Part shown: in pieces, positions 1 to 8,643 of the stretch
Layout of the letters: every line of letters begins with the position of its first letter
How positions within the stretch are numbered: the first letter of the stretch is position 1
From: Strigamia acuminata
Taxonomy: Eukaryota > Arthropoda > Chilopoda > Geophilomorpha > Linotaeniidae
Direction of reading: 5' to 3'
DNA: 64,000 nucleotides
Assembly (NCBI GenBank): GCA_949358305.1
Contig: OX442314.1
Location: forward strand, 62,197,369-62,261,368
Translations under genes and position numbers: made by a program
Notes under the pieces: generated by a model
Told to the model about the DNA's origin: nothing
Databases searched by the model: none
Seen by the model: only the letters and a program-made list of their open reading frames with translations

Positions 1-1
1 G

Positions 2-334
2 CTAGTACATCTCATCCATCGAGATAGAGCGGTAGAAGAATTTCGCGCCAGGTTAAAACCAAATGCCGGCCGAATTCCGAAGTATTTTCGGAAAAATTAC
101 ACGCCACCGTCGAAAGCAGACCCTGAAAAGAAAAAATCGACTGAAGCCCCAAGAGACAAATCAAATATTCGTTGTTTCAAGTGTAACCAACCGGGTCACT
201 ATTCCAATGAGTGCCCAAGAACAGCGAAAGAAGACGCTAAATTTGACGAAATAATGAAGCAGATGGCAGAGATTAAACTCGCCATGGCAAAAAACGAGTC
301 AAAAAACGAGTCAGCGCAGGCGGCGAAGAAATAA
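2..334 (+). CDS. gag: Gag C-terminus (nucleocapsid) of Gypsy-A, partial
   Basis: Open from the window edge to TAA at 332-334. It contains one zinc knuckle, CFKCNQPGHYSNEC (C-X2-C-X4-H-X4-C, 173-214), followed by a Lys/Ala/Glu-rich tail. Gag forms the particle and its knuckle binds the genomic RNA. The Gypsy-B Gag ends in a comparable knuckle and tail, which supports the reading. The frame overlaps the upstream open part of pol (277-334), which lies in the -1 frame. The N-terminal matrix and capsid parts lie outside the window. Confidence 0.9.
   Translation, partial: LVHLIHRDRAVEEFRARLKPNAGRIPKYFRKNYTPPSKADPEKKKSTEAPRDKSNIRCFKCNQPGHYSNECPRTAKEDAKFDEIMKQMAEIKLAMAKNESKNESAQAAKK
289..307 (+). 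promoter_or_regulatory. Programmed -1 frameshift signal, two tandem slippery heptamers
   Basis: A_AAA_AAC occurs at 289-295 and again at 301-307, both in the correct register for the gag frame (codons AAA AAC). The pol frame is -1 relative to gag and is open from 277 onward without a stop. Gypsy-B has the same heptamer in the same place (54576-54582, minus). X_XXY_YYZ sites of this kind are the classical retroviral -1 slippery sequence. I did not fold the downstream RNA. Confidence 0.8.
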
Positions 335-357
335 CTTCTCGACCGTCTGCGCCATTC

Positions 358-3300
358 ATGAAGAAGAAGGGGTTTAACAAAGGGTTCGATAAGCCGCCAC
401 CAGTCAAAGAAATGGGTAGTGACATAGCTAACGCCCAAATTCAAGACAGGGCCAACAACGCTTTGCAGGTAATTACCGCAAACGCTGAGGCTGAGGCGGA
501 AGAACCGAACCTACTGCTTGAAGAATTACCTCAAGTAGTCGAAGACACCGAAGAATTTCGTGTTTTCATGTGCAACGTGGCGGTCGAATACACCAACCGC
601 CTATGCATGTTGCCCATGACAATAGAACGTGAAAAAATTATGGGACTGCTAGACTCGGGAGCAGATCGCTCGTTCGTTTCCGAAGACATAGTAGCATCAT
701 TGGGTCTCACCGATAAGATAAAAGGCGTTAATAAAAATATACGTCTAAAAACCGCCAACGGAATGGCGCGTCCAAAAGGAGTTATATTATTGACCATGGA
801 GTGGCTCGGAGGGGTAGAACAGCACCCTTTCCTGGTCCTGCCCACATGCGACAGAATTTTTCTGTTGGGCTTAGACCTCATGGCATCAATGGAAATACAA
901 CCAAATCCAATAACGAAATCTTGGAATTATATCAGAAATGATAAGGAAAGACCCGCAATTGTCGTGCCACCAGCTCTTGTAAAAGAAGCGGCCGACAAGA
1001 CACAGTGGGAGAAAGGCCTAAAGAAATTCGTTCAAGACTACGATTTTAAAGCATTCGTAACAGAATTGCAACGGGACAATGTAGTGGAAACGCTTGTCGC
1101 CGACGCCGCTTTAGAATTAAACGAAGCGGCAGCCCTACGAAGGGTCCTACTTAAATATGAGGGGATCCTGTCGAAAAAACCGGGCCGAACGAATAGGGCT
1201 ATTCACGAAATTAAATTGACGGATAATAAACCTATACGAGTTGCGTATAAGGGAATGAACCCGCAAAAACGTGAAATAGTGCAAAAAATGTGCCAAGAAA
1301 TGCTAGACAGTGGCATTGTCTCCGAGGCCCAGGGAGAATACGCGACGCGAGTTGTGCTCGTGATGCGCCCGGGCTCGGATCCACGCCTATGCATTGATTA
1401 CCGCCCATTAAACGCGGTGACAGAGATAGATCCCATACAGATGCCGTCTATCGAATCCATTTTGAGAGAGCTTAGCCCCTTTTCTTGGGTTACGACGATG
1501 GATCTGTCGAAGGGATACTGGCAGGTTGAGATGAGGCCAGAGGATAAGATAAAAACAGCATTTTACTCGCCAATTGGACGGTTGATGTTCAACGTCATGC
1601 CATTTGGTTTAGTGAATGCTCCCAGTACCTTTCAGAGGCTAATCGAAAGCGTATTGGGTGATATCCTGCATCAGTTTGTATGGGCATACCTAGATGACAT
1701 AGTTATTGCCTCTAAAACATTCGAAGAGCACATTGAGCACATCGACCAAGTGCTCACCCGGCTGGCAAAAGCTGGGTTACACGTGCATCCGGGCAAGAGC
1801 AAGTTCTGTCGAAAGGAGCTTGCCTTCCTGGGTTATCGCATTGGAGTCAATGGTTTAGCTATTGGCCCCGAAAAAATCGATGCGATTAATCGTTTCCCAC
1901 CACCCGAGGACGTTAAAGGTGTCCAACGGTTTATGGGAATGATAAACTTCTTTGGCAGGTTGCTACCGGGTCTAGCTGAAGTGGCAGCCCCAGTTACCGA
2001 CCTCCTGAAGAATGAAAACGAATTTGTATGGTCAAATGAGTGCAACATCGCATTTAATGCAATAAAGAGGATGCTGACGGAAGTCGGCGTAATGCCTCTA
2101 CCCGACTTAAACCGGCCGTTCATATTACACACGGACGCCAGCAGAGTTGGGTTAGGAGCGGCGTTGCTCCAAACACACGTGCGCGACGGAGTCGAACAAG
2201 ACCTGCCGTGCATGTTTATAAGTCGCAAACTCCAAGGCGCTGAAAAGAATTACAATGCCACCGAGTTGGAGTGTTTGGCCGTTGTGTGGGCCATAAGGAA
2301 ATTCAGAGATTATCTCGAATATACCAAATTTGTGGTCCACACAGATCATCAAGCGTTACAATGGCTGATGAAATTAAAAGAGCCAGCCGGTCGACTAGCC
2401 AGATGGCAGTTAGAACTGATGGCATGCGACTTGACCATTCAATACAAGCCCGGCAAATATAACGTCGTGGCTGACGCTCTGTCACGGGCACCAGTGTCAG
2501 ATCCAATCGACGCTGACGATGATGGCGAGGATGACTCCCGCATCATTTATTGCCCTACGAGTTGTCACCGTTGGGATTTAAGGAAGATGAATGAAATTCC
2601 TACCGCGTCTCCGGCAGATGTAAAATTCTGTGGATTCTGGACGCGGTTATACCAACCAGCTGCTGACAATTACCCAAACGCAAAGAAGGAATTTAAGCTA
2701 GAGCGGAGAATAAATGACCCGCTTCTAAGCGCCTTCCACGCTCGTGTCAGCAAGCAAATGAAAAGCAATCCCCCAACAAGGGAGGAAATAATTGTGCAAC
2801 AAAAATTAGACAAAAAATGTCAGGACAGAGCTAGATTCGTACTGACAGGAAAATATCCGCCCAACTTAACCAGAAGGCAGAAGCGTCGTTATGCACACGA
2901 ATCCATAGATTACCTATTGGATGACGGCCTTTTGGTGAAACATCACCCAAATCACCAAGATGACTTGAGTGAATCGGACACCGCAGTAAAGGTAGTAATA
3001 CCTGCTTCCTTAATCGGTCGCGTGCTGTGGTTGTTACACGGGCACCCGCTTGCGAGCCATGCGGGAGTAAGCAGAACACTCTATCGTGCTACACAGCTTT
3101 TTCACTGGACAGGGATGAAAAAAGATATTGCTCTTTTTGTCCACCAATGTCAGCGATGTCAAGCGTGCAAGCCGAGGAGAAAATCACCATTCGAAACTAT
3201 TTTCTTAGGGCCTTACGCGCCTTTTGATTGTTTAAGCGTCGATGTGATGGGCCCAAAACCCGTTACGGGAAATAAAAATGCGTACATTATCGTAATAATG

Positions 3301-4428
3301 GACGTGGCGACTCGTTGGCCCGAGTTGTACGCCGTCGCTAGACCTTCAGCAGAGAAAATCGTTGAATGTATCTACGACGTGGCGTTACGTTACGGATTTC
3401 CACGTAAAATAATATCCGATAACGGACCCCAATTTATCTCGAAAATTTGGGGTAAGTTTTGTGAGAAATTCGGGATTGTGGCGTCACATACTTCGACCTA
3501 CAATCCCAGAACAAATCCCGTTGAGCGACTCAACAGGGACATTAAATATGCACTAAGCATATTCACTGACATCCACAATAGGTGGGATGAATACTTGAGG
3601 GAGATCGCGTTCAGCATACGAACAACAGTCTCGAGGACGAGAGATTTTTCTCCGGCCTACCTCAACTTCGCCCGAGAGCTACGAGTGCCTTGGGACCCAC
3701 GAGTGGCAGAGTCGGTAAATGTGGTGGACCCAGAGAAACCACATGAGTATGTGTATAAATTGGAGCAAACAATTTCAAACACATACAAACATATGATGGC
3801 GCACATTTTTAACATGCGCGACCGCATTTTACAAGATAAAAGCGGTGGGAAATTCGTGAATTTCGAGATCAATGATTTGGTGTGGAAAGATGCACACACC
3901 CTCTCAAATGCAGCGAGAGGGATCACCGCCAGCTTGGCCGACAAGAGAGATGGTCCGTATGTAATCATCGGCAAGCATGGCGGTAACGCGTATAAATTAC
4001 GCAAGCTCGAGGACAACACCGAGCAAAAGTCGATCCAGGTACGAGAGTTAACTCCGTACATTCCGGAATTCCCGCAAGAAATGTGGGCCAAGGGCCAAGT
4101 CAAGTCTAAAACTGACGGCCAAATCGTCGATATGTTCGCTGGCGAGTCGGAACAAGCACCGCCAAGTGACAACGAGGAGTATTTCGACGCCCCTTCACCT
4201 CCGGTAAACGAGATAGTTGAATCCGTTCCGGATCCAATTTTGGTCGGGGGGGAAACAGGAGAAACTCCTGAAACAAACACAAAAAACACGGATAAAAAAG
4301 AAAACAATAATGAGGAGGTACAGACACAAAAAACAACAAAAAATATCGTACCTGCCTCGATCCGTAACCTGCGACCAAAAAGAGATAATCCGTTTATAAA
4401 AGGCGGAAAGGTCGTAGGAAAGAAATAA
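358..4428 (+). CDS. pol: Pol polyprotein of Gypsy-A (protease, RT, RNase H, integrase)
   Basis: 1356 residues from the first ATG, but probably made as a Gag-Pol fusion by -1 frameshift, since the frame is open from 277. Domains in order: retropepsin with LLDSGADRS (about residue 98); reverse transcriptase with YLDD (about 444); RNase H with HTDAS (about 590); an integrase zinc domain (HPLASHAG then CQRCQAC, about 895-935); integrase core with D in SVDVMGP (about 961), D in ISDNGP (about 1019) and E in NPVERLN (about 1053); and a GPY/F-type module (DGPYVI, about 1200). RT precedes integrase, which defines Ty3/Gypsy order. All catalytic residues are present. The C-terminal tail is rich in Glu, Asn and Lys. 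Confidence 0.95.
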   Translation: MKKKGFNKGFDKPPPVKEMGSDIANAQIQDRANNALQVITANAEAEAEEPNLLLEELPQVVEDTEEFRVFMCNVAVEYTNRLCMLPMTIEREKIMGLLDSGADRSFVSEDIVASLGLTDKIKGVNKNIRLKTANGMARPKGVILLTMEWLGGVEQHPFLVLPTCDRIFLLGLDLMASMEIQPNPITKSWNYIRNDKERPAIVVPPALVKEAADKTQWEKGLKKFVQDYDFKAFVTELQRDNVVETLVADAALELNEAAALRRVLLKYEGILSKKPGRTNRAIHEIKLTDNKPIRVAYKGMNPQKREIVQKMCQEMLDSGIVSEAQGEYATRVVLVMRPGSDPRLCIDYRPLNAVTEIDPIQMPSIESILRELSPFSWVTTMDLSKGYWQVEMRPEDKIKTAFYSPIGRLMFNVMPFGLVNAPSTFQRLIESVLGDILHQFVWAYLDDIVIASKTFEEHIEHIDQVLTRLAKAGLHVHPGKSKFCRKELAFLGYRIGVNGLAIGPEKIDAINRFPPPEDVKGVQRFMGMINFFGRLLPGLAEVAAPVTDLLKNENEFVWSNECNIAFNAIKRMLTEVGVMPLPDLNRPFILHTDASRVGLGAALLQTHVRDGVEQDLPCMFISRKLQGAEKNYNATELECLAVVWAIRKFRDYLEYTKFVVHTDHQALQWLMKLKEPAGRLARWQLELMACDLTIQYKPGKYNVVADALSRAPVSDPIDADDDGEDDSRIIYCPTSCHRWDLRKMNEIPTASPADVKFCGFWTRLYQPAADNYPNAKKEFKLERRINDPLLSAFHARVSKQMKSNPPTREEIIVQQKLDKKCQDRARFVLTGKYPPNLTRRQKRRYAHESIDYLLDDGLLVKHHPNHQDDLSESDTAVKVVIPASLIGRVLWLLHGHPLASHAGVSRTLYRATQLFHWTGMKKDIALFVHQCQRCQACKPRRKSPFETIFLGPYAPFDCLSVDVMGPKPVTGNKNAYIIVIMDVATRWPELYAVARPSAEKIVECIYDVALRYGFPRKIISDNGPQFISKIWGKFCEKFGIVASHTSTYNPRTNPVERLNRDIKYALSIFTDIHNRWDEYLREIAFSIRTTVSRTRDFSPAYLNFARELRVPWDPRVAESVNVVDPEKPHEYVYKLEQTISNTYKHMMAHIFNMRDRILQDKSGGKFVNFEINDLVWKDAHTLSNAARGITASLADKRDGPYVIIGKHGGNAYKLRKLEDNTEQKSIQVRELTPYIPEFPQEMWAKGQVKSKTDGQIVDMFAGESEQAPPSDNEEYFDAPSPPVNEIVESVPDPILVGGETGETPETNTKNTDKKENNNEEVQTQKTTKNIVPASIRNLRPKRDNPFIKGGKVVGKK

Positions 4429-4909
4429 AATAAATTACGAGTCGATGGCGGCACTAAAAATAAATTCTAATCGACCGATAGTGCAAGCCATCACGTTGCG
4501 AGACTCGAAGAAAATTCCGCTAAGTCCAACAAAGCGGATATCGGTCGAATTCACGTCACAAGATGGCGTGGAAGCGCGGGACCCGTAGCAAAATTATCGG
4601 CACGGGTCGGATACCGCGTGCAAAAGACCCCGTAGCAGCAATCGCGCACGGGAGTGAGAACAAAGGAGACCCGTAGCGTAACATGCGCACGGGTAGGTGC
4701 GCACTAGTCTCAACCACCCGGGTTCTGGAGTATATTACCCAGAATCCATCGCGATTACCTCGTGTTCACACGAACTTCCGCTTTTCACAGCTGATCGCTG
4801 CATTCGTGCGTGATCCTCGTTTTTAACGTTTTTATCGAGTTTTTTGAGATAGTTTTATCATCCTTTTTTTTTGTAATCGTGATTGAGCTTTTTGTGCGCG
4901 CTCCTCGCC
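4429..4909 (+). other. Noncoding region between pol and third gene of Gypsy-A
   Basis: No coding signal. It holds three hairpin-forming repeats (4580-4694, listed separately) and a good splice acceptor, a pyrimidine-rich tract ending CACAG at 4786-4790, 119 nt before the ATG of the small exon. That acceptor suggests a further splice from an upstream leader to the third-gene mRNA (inference). The donor would lie outside the window. Confidence 0.5.
4580..4694 (+). repeat. Three tandem GACCCGTAGC...CACGGGT stem-loops
   Basis: Three copies at 4580-4608, 4626-4652 and 4668-4694. Each begins GACC(C)CGTAGC and ends CACGGG, so its ends pair (for example ACCCGT with ACGGGT) around a loop whose sequence differs between copies. 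Gypsy-B has one related unit (50225-50251, minus) at the same place upstream of its small exon. Arms kept while loops change suggest an RNA structure. A role in RNA export or splicing control is speculation. Confidence 0.55.
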
Positions 4910-4996
4910 ATGGACGAGGAAGAGAACGACGTGCTTGCCATCGAGCACGAGGACGAGAACTGGGACCACGATGTGGACCAAGTGCCACCCGATCAG
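4910..4996 (+). CDS. Third gene of Gypsy-A, small acidic exon 1
   Basis: 29 codons from ATG, reading MDEEENDVLAIEHEDENWD and ending in VPPDQ, then a splice donor CAG|GTAGAA at 4997. Length 87 nt, so the intron is phase 0 and joins in frame to the large exon at 5842. Gypsy-B has a 39-codon counterpart at the same place with the shared motif EDENWD, a Pro-Pro pair near the end and CAG|GTAAAT. Conservation of the peptide motif, the donor and the phase in two divergent elements argues that it is real. Read through the intron, it would end after 36 residues. The function of the acidic N-terminus is unknown. Confidence 0.75.
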
Positions 4997-5841
4997 GTAG
5001 AAGTCGGCCTCGGCGCATGAGAATTATTTCCATGCTGCTGAAGAAGAAATTTTGTTGACTAATACCTGACATGAGTGCTTTGCACTCGCAATAGCGTTTA
5101 ATTAATTATTAACCGCGATCGCTCACACGATCGTATTTTTTCCTTGTTAATTTGTTTTCGGGGTGCGAGCGCAGACTTCACGTCGCCTCGCGTCTCGAAA
5201 ATTCCTCATGACTTGAGTCACGAGCGAGACAATGGGCTCGAGCCATAAATAATTTTATGACAAGGGGAGAATATTCTGTAAAAGAATATTTTTCTCCACA
5301 AGTAATTTGACGCATCGAATTGATGCAACTTAACATTCGTACGATGAATTTTTCGGTGTGTTGGATAAATTTAATCTGACTTTAACTTTTTTAAAAATTA
5401 GACAAAGTCCGACTTCGGAATAATTCTTTATTAGATTTATTTATTTAATAAAATTTCGACAAGCACATTTATTGTGCAATTTTAGTAATAATTTACACCC
5501 GACGAATTCTTTTTACGAATGACTGATAATTATTAATTTAATTATTAGTAATGTTCTAATTAACGTTAGAATTAATTTTAAGTAAAATCTGATGATAAAA
5601 ATCCGGATTAAAGGCTCGATTCCGTCTCGCTGTGCGTTTTGGACATGAGACAGATTTTTTTACGTGATGACTTCTCTTTCTCTATCCGACGAGGGACAAT
5701 TCGTCCTACGTTCGCACCGATAGACAGGAATCGGTCTCGACGGACGGCTGCACGTATCGGCAACGTCCCTCGAAACCAACCATTTATCTACGTATTTAAA
5801 TATTAACTTTTTATTAATTGTTTATTTCTCCATCCTTCCAG
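4997..5841 (+). other. Intron of the Gypsy-A third gene (845 nt)
   Basis: Begins GTAGAA and ends in a pyrimidine-rich acceptor, CTCCATCCTTCCAG, directly before ATGGCACTACG. It is AT-rich with no open frame of note. The Gypsy-B counterpart is 562 nt and joins the same two exons in the same phase. Retention or removal of this intron would separate genomic or pol RNA from third-gene mRNA. Confidence 0.7.
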
Positions 5842-8607
5842 ATGGCACTACGTAAAACATGGGGACCATTAGACCCCGCTTGCATCGCTCGTGGCGGGAT
5901 ATTTCGAGGCGCGCTGCCCGAATTTTACCGACGATGTTTCGGCGAAGACGCCGACCCTTGGCGCCTGCGAATACTACATTCCCGATGCATCGCCCGACGT
6001 TGGGTACGAGACTGCACGCTCCTGGATACGTTCCCGGAGGGAATGCGCGAAGGCATCGCCACAGAGTTAGCTCGTGACGAGGACCCGAAATCGCCAATTT
6101 TCCACCCCGGATTGTCAAGTCAGTACACTGGCTCTCCGGCGGAGGAACACGTGCTGCATGCGTGGCGAGCAGCCGAGACAGAAGAGGCCCGTGAGGCCAT
6201 CTACCAGCATTATAGACAACAGCTGGTGGATACCGCTGCGGCAGTGGCCGAGCGCATCCTCCAAAACGAGGGGATGACCGCGGATGATATTCATCTGTGG
6301 TTTGAGAGGCTGCGATTGGGAGAGAGTACGCCCCAGTGGAGACCTCGGATGGGAATTTTAACATCCCAAGCCGAGATGTGGCAACTCCACCACCTGGGGA
6401 TTTTGGGGCCCAAAAGCAGCTACCCGCGGAAGCGCAAGCGCTCCAAAGGCGCCGGGAACAGCCAGTCGCGTTCCCCGGTGACAACCAAGAAGCAGCGTGT
6501 CGCTCAAAACACGACTGAAAGCAACGAAGCTGGGCCATCCACTAGTACAGTGCGTGACCCTTCGCAGTATTCCCGACCGCGAATTTTCGTAAACCGTCAG
6601 ATTAAAGACGGTAAGGAGTACAAGGAGGTTTGGATGTCTGGTGACGAAGAGCGAGTCTCTCGTCCCAGCACTTCTAGACGTCCGCTGACTCATCGCGAGC
6701 AGCGGAAAAAAGATCGCAAGGAGCGATACTTCGCGAGGTGCGAAGCTCGGGGCCGTCCCATCCCCGAACCCGCCTACGTCTCCAAGAGAGCGGGTCGACG
6801 AAGTGGTAGCCAGTCAGGTGAGCGACACGTCCCAGCGGCAGATACGCGGGACCTTCGCGAGATTCTGACGCAGATGAAGCGGACGAAACTGACACGTTTC
6901 GATCCCGCGATGAAACACGCCAGGAAGATGGGTGTTGTCACCGACGGAATGGTGACCCCACACGAGGTGGCAAGGTGGCTCGCAGACTACATAAATTCGC
7001 GACCACGACCCGATGGCATGCCAACCGCCATCGTGCAGCCCTCCAGCTCCGAACAACCTCTCCCGGCGCCCCAAGTCGCAATGACTGGGGTGCAGACGAC
7101 GGAGACGCCACCACCACCGACGCAGCCACCACCACCGCTGCCGACGCCAACGCTGCCGACCAAGACGCAGCCGCCTCCGAACCTGCCGCCGCCGTCGTTG
7201 TTGAATTCGAGCGATCCGCCGAATTTACACACCGACCGCTCAGTCCCTCTCCCCGTTGGACAGAGCATTATGCAGGAATGTCGAGCCAATTTGACCGACA
7301 TTTACAGGCCGAGCCGACCCCGACCCGGTTCCTCGGCCCTGTTCTTCGAGAGGCGAGACGAAGAAGCGCGACTCGCGAGAGAAGCCGCCAACCCGACTAT
7401 CTCCGAGCTCTCAGCGTTTCGCTTCGTGATGGAAGACCCAAGAGTCTCCGCACCCGCCTTGCGAGGTGTGGATCAGGCCCAGCGATATTTCATCGAATGG
7501 GCAACGGCGATGATGAGTAAGCTCTCGTGTGCCTTCACTGCGGATTCAGAGCGATCGAATCCAGTGAATCGTCGCAGCCTACAGCTATCATTGACCAAGG
7601 TCATGATGCAGCTGCTAACCCCAGCACTCTTCGGAGAAGGGCGTCAGGCGATGGCCGCATGGTCTGTCGTGGACAGAGAGGGTGTACAGGTTCCCCGTGC
7701 ACTCCTCGCAGAGTGGAGCTCCATTCTGCCCGACCCTGTGTTGACTCGGTACGAGCTAACCAGGGATGTGGTAAACCCCGAATTTGAGGGGTACAAGTTG
7801 CGAAGCACGGCGTTTCGTTACACCTCCGCCACCTGGACGGCGGCGCCTACCCAACAACTACGCGCCATGACCATCCAGACGGAAGAATCGGCAGAGGATG
7901 TGGAGATGATGATCTCGCCGACGAGCGGAGTTCCGATTCCGCCACCGATGCCTGCGGAGATATCCCCGCAAGGACCCGCCCTGTTCGAAGTGGCGGGTAG
8001 ACCAAAGCGCTTGCTGTGCCGAACACCACCCGTCAAGTCCGTCGAGCGAACGAAGCCGACCCCGCCCGTGACTCCACCGGCCCAAGCGGCGACAACGACA
8101 CAAGCCGTGATTCCCGCGGCCACCCAGAAGCCGCAGCCGGCACCGCCTCCACCAGATTATTACGGGCGAATCATCGAAGAATTTCCCCATCTTTCGATGA
8201 CGACGGCGACCAGGAGGTTTATCCTCGCGCAGCGGGACAAAGGCAAATCGGTCTTCATCTGGCTTCACAACCAGATCCGGAAGACTAAAGACCTCATCTT
8301 CCACCAGAGGTTGCTGAGAGCCCACCGTGCGCCAGTGACGCCAGCGGAAGCCAATGCCATCCGGCATACGAACACCGGCTTCTCCGCCTACATCCCGAGC
8401 GTTTGGTTACACGAGAGGACGCGTGCCCCGCATGAGCCAGTTGACGGCCATGCATTATGCTTCATTACGGAGCATGAGGACCCCCGAGATCGGTCCTCGG
8501 CGCTAGTAGGCGATCTACCCGCGCCACCCGGCACTCAACCGCCTGTCCCTGGAGTGAGTTACGCCCAGGTGACGGACTCAGTGTCGGGTCCCCCAGGAAA
8601 GAAGTGA
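5842..8607 (+). CDS. Third gene of Gypsy-A, large exon: unknown protein in env position
   Basis: 921 codons from the ATG that immediately follows the splice acceptor; spliced product about 950 residues. I do not recognise the family. Visible parts: an N-terminal block of about 190 residues (GIFRGALP ... MWQLHHLGILG) followed by a basic patch RKRKRSK; an Arg/Ser-rich linker; a long Pro-rich stretch (about residues 405-475); a central conserved block with RQAMAAW and VDREGV (about 602); a second Pro-rich linker; and a C-terminal block (EEFPHLSM, FHQRLLRAHR, VWLHERT; about 772-860). The Gypsy-B protein matches in these three blocks. No signal peptide, hydrophobic segment or zinc knuckle is visible, so it is neither a typical Env nor a second nucleocapsid. 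The basic patch suggests nuclear or RNA binding (inference). Confidence 0.85.
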   Translation: MALRKTWGPLDPACIARGGIFRGALPEFYRRCFGEDADPWRLRILHSRCIARRWVRDCTLLDTFPEGMREGIATELARDEDPKSPIFHPGLSSQYTGSPAEEHVLHAWRAAETEEAREAIYQHYRQQLVDTAAAVAERILQNEGMTADDIHLWFERLRLGESTPQWRPRMGILTSQAEMWQLHHLGILGPKSSYPRKRKRSKGAGNSQSRSPVTTKKQRVAQNTTESNEAGPSTSTVRDPSQYSRPRIFVNRQIKDGKEYKEVWMSGDEERVSRPSTSRRPLTHREQRKKDRKERYFARCEARGRPIPEPAYVSKRAGRRSGSQSGERHVPAADTRDLREILTQMKRTKLTRFDPAMKHARKMGVVTDGMVTPHEVARWLADYINSRPRPDGMPTAIVQPSSSEQPLPAPQVAMTGVQTTETPPPPTQPPPPLPTPTLPTKTQPPPNLPPPSLLNSSDPPNLHTDRSVPLPVGQSIMQECRANLTDIYRPSRPRPGSSALFFERRDEEARLAREAANPTISELSAFRFVMEDPRVSAPALRGVDQAQRYFIEWATAMMSKLSCAFTADSERSNPVNRRSLQLSLTKVMMQLLTPALFGEGRQAMAAWSVVDREGVQVPRALLAEWSSILPDPVLTRYELTRDVVNPEFEGYKLRSTAFRYTSATWTAAPTQQLRAMTIQTEESAEDVEMMISPTSGVPIPPPMPAEISPQGPALFEVAGRPKRLLCRTPPVKSVERTKPTPPVTPPAQAATTTQAVIPAATQKPQPAPPPPDYYGRIIEEFPHLSMTTATRRFILAQRDKGKSVFIWLHNQIRKTKDLIFHQRLLRAHRAPVTPAEANAIRHTNTGFSAYIPSVWLHERTRAPHEPVDGHALCFITEHEDPRDRSSALVGDLPAPPGTQPPVPGVSYAQVTDSVSGPPGKK

Positions 8608-8631
8608 TCGCTCAGCCCCACGGTCTGAGCT

Positions 8632-8643
8632 CGGAGGGGGAAG
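8632..8643 (+). promoter_or_regulatory. Polypurine tract of Gypsy-A
   Basis: CGGAGGGGGAAG directly before the 3' LTR (TGTTGTGACC). This is the expected primer site for plus-strand synthesis. Confidence 0.75.

Noticed and set aside
3657-4454. 265-residue minus-strand reading frame over the end of Gypsy-A pol
   Set aside because: Antisense to a well-supported pol frame; low-complexity and without motifs.
5822-6538. 238-residue minus-strand frame opposite the third gene
   Set aside because: Opposite a frame conserved between two elements; its own sequence is not conserved in Gypsy-B.
5842-8607. Third gene as a retroviral Env
   Set aside because: Position fits, but no signal peptide, cleavage site, fusion peptide or membrane anchor is visible in either copy.
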